8,161 bases of DNA. Source: an uncultured Collinsella sp. GTDB lineage: Bacteria > Actinomycetota > Coriobacteriia > Coriobacteriales > Coriobacteriaceae. The stretch is from the NCBI GenBank assembly GCA_902478875.1, contig CABSMZ010000080.1, positions 1-8,161 of the forward strand. The letters are read 5' to 3'. A program made the translations under genes and the position numbers. Shown here one piece after another: positions 5,398 through 8,161 of the stretch (positions are counted from its first letter, which is position 1; each line of letters begins with the position of its first letter). The notes below the pieces were generated by a model. That model worked only from the letters and a program-made list of their open reading frames with translations. It was not told the DNA's origin and did no database searches.

Positions 5398-6247
5398 ATT
5401 TGAGTTCAACAAGGGCAAGATGGTCCCGTATCCTTCTGGCGCCATCGTTCCCGACCGCGACCTGGGCCAGCGCCCGGCGCTCGAGTGCATCCACTTGGGC
5501 ATTGAATTTGGCGGCCTTAAGGCAGTCGACGACTTTAGCCTGACCATCGGTAAGACCGAGATCGCCGGTCTGATCGGTCCCAACGGTGCCGGTAAGACCA
5601 CGGTCTTCAACCTGCTCACCAAGGTGTACCAGCCCACGCACGGTACCATCCTGCTCGACGGTGAGGACACCTCGGGCAAGTCGGTCTATCAGGTCAACCG
5701 CATGGGTATTGCCCGCACCTTCCAGAACATTCGCCTGTTCAACACCATGACGGTGGAGGACAACGTCAAGGTCGGTCTGCACAACCAGGAGCGCTACTCC
5801 GGCTTTGAGGGCGTGCTGCGCCTGCCGACGTATTGGAAGCACGAGAAGGCTGCTCACGAGCGCGCCATGGAGCTGCTGTCCATCTTTGATATGGAGCATC
5901 TGGCAAACGAGCAGGCCGGATCGCTGCCTTACGGCGCTCAGCGTCGTCTGGAGATCGTCCGCGCGCTTGCCACCAACCCCAAGCTACTGCTGCTCGACGA
6001 GCCTGCTGCCGGCATGAACCCGTCCGAGACCGCGGAGCTCATGGAGAACATCGTCAAGATTCGCGACACCTTTGGCATTGCTATCATGCTTATCGAGCAT
6101 GATATGTCGCTCGTTATGAACATCTGCGAGGGCATCTGCGTGCTCAACTTTGGTAAGGTCATCGCCAAGGGCACGGCAGAGGAAATCCAGAACAACGACG
6201 CTGTTATTGAGGCATATCTGGGCAAGCAGGATAAGGGGGAGAACTAA
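5387..6247 (+). CDS. livG: Branched-chain amino acid ABC transporter ATP-binding protein LivG
   Basis: LivG is one of two cytoplasmic ATPases powering the importer. From the ATG at 5387 the protein has 286 residues; AAGGAGGTG (5371-5379) lies seven bases upstream, inside livM. Visible motifs are Walker A GPNGAGKTT (64-72), Q-loop Gln113 in RTFQNIRLF, the signature LPYGAQRRLEI (180-190), Walker B LLLLDEP (200-206) and switch His238 in IEHDM. The LPYG-type signature in place of LSGGQ is normal for LivG. The insert around residues 130-155, with a YWKHEKAAHERA stretch, is also a LivG trait. About 30 residues precede the usual LivG start (ALECIHLGIEFGGLKAV begins at 31); this polar extension is longer than in typical relatives. 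The stop codon abuts the livF ATG with no gap. Confidence 0.96.
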   Translation: MPSKFEFNKGKMVPYPSGAIVPDRDLGQRPALECIHLGIEFGGLKAVDDFSLTIGKTEIAGLIGPNGAGKTTVFNLLTKVYQPTHGTILLDGEDTSGKSVYQVNRMGIARTFQNIRLFNTMTVEDNVKVGLHNQERYSGFEGVLRLPTYWKHEKAAHERAMELLSIFDMEHLANEQAGSLPYGAQRRLEIVRALATNPKLLLLDEPAAGMNPSETAELMENIVKIRDTFGIAIMLIEHDMSLVMNICEGICVLNFGKVIAKGTAEEIQNNDAVIEAYLGKQDKGEN

Positions 6248-6961
6248 ATGGCAGAGCCGATGCTTTCCGTCTACAACATCAACGTCTGGTACGGCGCCAT
6301 CCACGCCATTAAGGACATCTCCTTTAACGTTAACGAGGGCGAGATCGTGGCCTTGATTGGCGCCAACGGTGCCGGCAAGTCCACAACGCTCAAGACCGTC
6401 TCGGGCCTGCTGCGTTCCAAGACCGGTTCCATCAAGTTTATGGGCGAGGACATTACTCATACGCCCGCTGATAAGCTGGTTGGTAAGGGCCTGGCTCAGG
6501 TTCCCGAGGGTCGTCGCGCCTTTTTGCAGATGACGGTCGAGGAGAACCTGGAGATGGGTGCCTATACGCAGCCCAAGTCCACGGTGGCTCCGGGCCTGGA
6601 GCGCGTCTACGAGCAGTTCCCGCGCCTGAAGGAACGTCGTCGCCAGGTCGCCGGCACCCTTTCGGGCGGCGAGCAGCAGATGCTCGTTATGGGGCGCGCC
6701 CTTATGAGTAACCCCAAACTGCTTATGCTCGACGAACCTTCCATGGGTCTGGCACCGATTCTGATCGAACAGATCTTCCAGATTGTCGAGGACCTGCACA
6801 AGGCCGGTACCACGGTGCTTCTGGTCGAGCAAAACGCGCAGATGGCGCTTTCCATCGCCACGCGCGGTTACGTGCTCGAGACTGGCAAGATCACCATGAC
6901 CGGCACCGGTCAAGAGCTGCTGCACGACGATAACGTCCGCAAGGCCTATCTGGGCGGTTAA
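6248..6961 (+). CDS. livF: Branched-chain amino acid ABC transporter ATP-binding protein LivF
   Basis: LivF is the partner ATPase of LivG. The 237-residue length is typical. The ATG directly follows the livG stop, with AAGGGGGAG ending six bases before it. Motifs are Walker A GANGAGKST (38-46), Q-loop Gln84 in AQVPEGR, signature LSGGEQQM (138-145) and Walker B LLMLDEP (158-164). The switch position reads VEQN with Gln195 in place of histidine; this is characteristic of LivF proteins and distinguishes this subunit from LivG. The C-terminal RKAYLGG is also family-typical. It is the last gene of the transport unit, followed eleven bases later by a strong terminator. Confidence 0.97.
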   Translation: MAEPMLSVYNINVWYGAIHAIKDISFNVNEGEIVALIGANGAGKSTTLKTVSGLLRSKTGSIKFMGEDITHTPADKLVGKGLAQVPEGRRAFLQMTVEENLEMGAYTQPKSTVAPGLERVYEQFPRLKERRRQVAGTLSGGEQQMLVMGRALMSNPKLLMLDEPSMGLAPILIEQIFQIVEDLHKAGTTVLLVEQNAQMALSIATRGYVLETGKITMTGTGQELLHDDNVRKAYLGG

Positions 6962-6971
6962 TCCATTCAAC

Positions 6972-7009
6972 AAAGGGGGCGCTGACCAACCCGGTCAGCG
7001 CCCCCTTTT
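6972..7009 (+). terminator. Rho-independent terminator of the liv operon
   Basis: A perfect 16-bp stem pairs 6972-6987 with 6993-7008 around the 5-base loop AACCC. The stem base is an A-tract on the left and TTTT (7006-7009) on the right, the form of a strong intrinsic terminator that can also work from the opposite strand. It lies ten bases after the livF stop. Confidence 0.95.
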
Positions 7010-7078
7010 AAGTTGCGGTGAAATAGGGACTAAATGGGGGCGCTAGACGCCAAAACAGTCCCTATTCCACCGCAACTT
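7010..7078. repeat. Long near-perfect inverted repeat (22-bp arms), likely dispersed hairpin element
   Basis: Arm 7010-7031 pairs with arm 7057-7078 at 21 of 22 positions; the only mismatch is A7021 against C7067. The 25-base interior holds a smaller GGCG/CGCC hairpin (7039-7042 with 7048-7051). The element starts exactly where the T-tract of the terminator ends. Its interior shares GGGGGCGCT with the terminator stem (7036-7044 and 6975-6983). It has no ORF or transposase. A REP/MITE-like repeat or a second bidirectional transcription barrier are both possible. The rest of the 6962-7136 gap (7079-7136) shows only a GTGACA box (7090-7095) without a matching -10. Confidence 0.75.
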
Positions 7079-7136
7079 CATGGGGGTGTGTGACAATGCC
7101 CGTCGGAAAACATCTGCTGTCTTTGGGGGTCTATCT

Positions 7137-7814
7137 ATGCTGTACGAGTTTTGTGCCGAGAACTTTGAGCGGGTGCCGGCGGCTATCGATGCCGGTGCAA
7201 GGCGTATTGAACTGTGCGACAACCTTGCCGTCGGTGGCACTACACCCTCGGCCGGTGTTATCAGCGCTACAGTCAGCTATGCTCACGAGCATGACGCGCG
7301 AGTGATGTGCATGATTCGTCCGCGTGGCGGTGACTTTCATTACAACCAAGACGAGCTGCGCATGATGGAGATGGACCTGGGCCTTGCCGTGAGCGCCGGC
7401 GTTGACGGCTTAGTCTTTGGCTGCTGCAAGCCCCGCGCTGGCGGATGGGCACTCGACGAGCTTACGTTGGGCGCTCTCGTGATGGCCGCGGGCTGCGCGA
7501 CTGAGGAATGCAAGCGTGAGCCCATCGACATCACCTTCCACATGGCGTTTGATCAGCTCTCGCCCGAGGCTCAGCTCGACGCGATTGACATACTCGCCGA
7601 CTGCGGCATCACACGCATCCTGACGCATGGTGGCGCTGCCGGTACGCCGATCGAGGACAACTTCGAAAACCTGGCCCGCTTGATCGAGTATGCGGGCGAT
7701 CGCTTGACCATCCTTCCCGGCGGCGGCATTTCCACGGCCAACCGCGATACCGTGGCGGCGGCACTGGGCGTCTCCGAGCTCCATGGCACAAGGATCGTAC
7801 CGCTGGAGGTGTAG
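7137..7814 (+). CDS. cutC: CutC-family protein
   Basis: The product belongs to the CutC family, a TIM-barrel protein of the cytoplasm once linked to copper tolerance; the biochemical role remains unsettled. I chose the ATG at 7137 (225 residues) because it begins MLYEFCAENF, aligning with known N-termini, and has GGGGG (7125-7129) seven bases upstream. An in-frame ATG at 7080 would add 19 unmatched residues and has no ribosome site. Family motifs are RRIELCDNLAVGGTTPS (22-38), IRPRGGDF (60-67), TFHMAFD (133-139), RILTHGG (160-166) and ILPGGGI (192-198). The protein stops soon after ELHG (214-217), about where E. coli CutC (about 248 residues) still has a further C-terminal segment; shorter forms are also known in Gram-positives. 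A Shine-Dalgarno for the next gene lies within its last codons, so the two are probably coupled. Confidence 0.92.
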   Translation: MLYEFCAENFERVPAAIDAGARRIELCDNLAVGGTTPSAGVISATVSYAHEHDARVMCMIRPRGGDFHYNQDELRMMEMDLGLAVSAGVDGLVFGCCKPRAGGWALDELTLGALVMAAGCATEECKREPIDITFHMAFDQLSPEAQLDAIDILADCGITRILTHGGAAGTPIEDNFENLARLIEYAGDRLTILPGGGISTANRDTVAAALGVSELHGTRIVPLEV

Positions 7815-7817
7815 CCC

Positions 7818-8161
7818 GTGGCGCTTGTATTCGATGTTCAGCAGGCGAGTGGCAAGCCCGACGACAACCGTCGTCCCGGCACCGCGTGCCCCTTTTGCGA
7901 TACAGAAGGGCTCACCAACATCATCCAGCGCGACGGTGACTGCATCTGGCTCGAGAATAAGTTCAAAACCCTGCGCGCCACCCATCAAACCGTGCTAATC
8001 GAGTCGGCCGATCACGATGCCAACCTGGTGACCTATGAGCCGGATGAACTCCACCATGTGATGCGGTTTGCCCTGGGTTGCTGGCAGCAGATGATCGATT
8101 CACAGCAGTATCAAAGCGTGCTCATGTACAAGAACAAGGGTCCGCTCTCGGGCGGTAGTCT
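7818..8161 (+). CDS. DUF4931 / galactose-1-phosphate uridylyltransferase-like (HIT superfamily) protein, N-terminal part
   Basis: The reading frame stays open from the GTG at 7818 to the window edge (114 codons plus two bases). The strong GGAGG at 7805-7809, eight bases upstream within the cutC end, supports this unusual start; the gap to cutC is three bases. Residues 24-27 are CPFC, a zinc-knuckle-like Cys pair near the N-terminus. WLENKFKTL (44-52), QTVLIES (57-63) and YKNKGPLSGGS (104-114) match GalT-like nucleotidyltransferases, in which the last segment is followed by a catalytic His-x-His-x-Gln motif that would lie just outside the window. The most likely family is DUF4931, whose substrate is unknown; true GalT is less likely because of the short N-terminus and sequence style. 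No gene symbol is justified. Confidence 0.75.
   Translation, partial: MALVFDVQQASGKPDDNRRPGTACPFCDTEGLTNIIQRDGDCIWLENKFKTLRATHQTVLIESADHDANLVTYEPDELHHVMRFALGCWQQMIDSQQYQSVLMYKNKGPLSGGS

Noticed and set aside
3403..5679. 758-codon open frame on the minus strand
   Set aside because: It lies wholly opposite livH, livM and livG, is rich in Asp/His/Gly/Arg repeats typical of antisense reading in high-GC genes, and has no family motif.
7090..7118. Possible cutC promoter starting with GTGACA
   Set aside because: The -35-like box is good, but the six bases 17 bp downstream (TCTGCT) are a poor -10 and the start would fall at the ribosome site.

Overview
The window is a high-GC bacterial segment. It is most plausibly from the Coriobacteriia (Actinomycetota), and Collinsella-like in feel. 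That placement is an inference from base composition, Tat-like lipoprotein signals and gene style; there is no rRNA or other marker here to prove it.

Layout. Positions 1-408 on the minus strand carry the N-terminal 136 codons of homoserine dehydrogenase (hom), cut by the window edge. After a 253-bp divergent intergenic region, the plus strand carries a complete branched-chain amino acid (HAAT/Liv family) ABC uptake locus. It has two tandem paralogous lipoprotein substrate-binding proteins (662-1828 and 2100-3287), the permeases livH (3427-4308) and livM (4318-5397), and the ATPases livG (5387-6247) and livF (6248-6961). A 16-bp-stem rho-independent terminator (6972-7009) closes the locus. Directly after it lies a long near-perfect inverted repeat (7010-7078). 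Then come a CutC-family gene (7137-7814) and, almost touching it, the start of a DUF4931/GalT-like (HIT superfamily) gene (7818 to the window edge).

How the parts work together. The binding proteins would be lipid-anchored outside the membrane and pass ligand to the LivH-LivM channel, driven by LivG-LivF. From livH to livF the genes touch or overlap (-11 to +9 bp), so they form one translational unit. Each binding-protein gene is instead separated from what follows by a structured intergenic region of 139-271 bp. This fits separate control of each binding protein and higher expression of them than of the membrane parts. The divergent hom gene feeds the threonine/isoleucine and methionine branches, so the 409-661 region may coordinate synthesis and uptake of related amino acids.

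Unusual points. The three liv upstream regions share GGAAAC-type motifs, and four GAAAC copies about one helical turn apart lie upstream of the first binding protein. The 1829-2099 gap is AT-rich, with competing inverted repeats and a two-hairpin leader. Three consecutive hairpins separate the second binding protein from livH. The 7010-7078 element looks like a dispersed hairpin repeat. No transposase, CRISPR array, tRNA or rRNA is visible, and nothing amounts to a clearly new multi-gene system.
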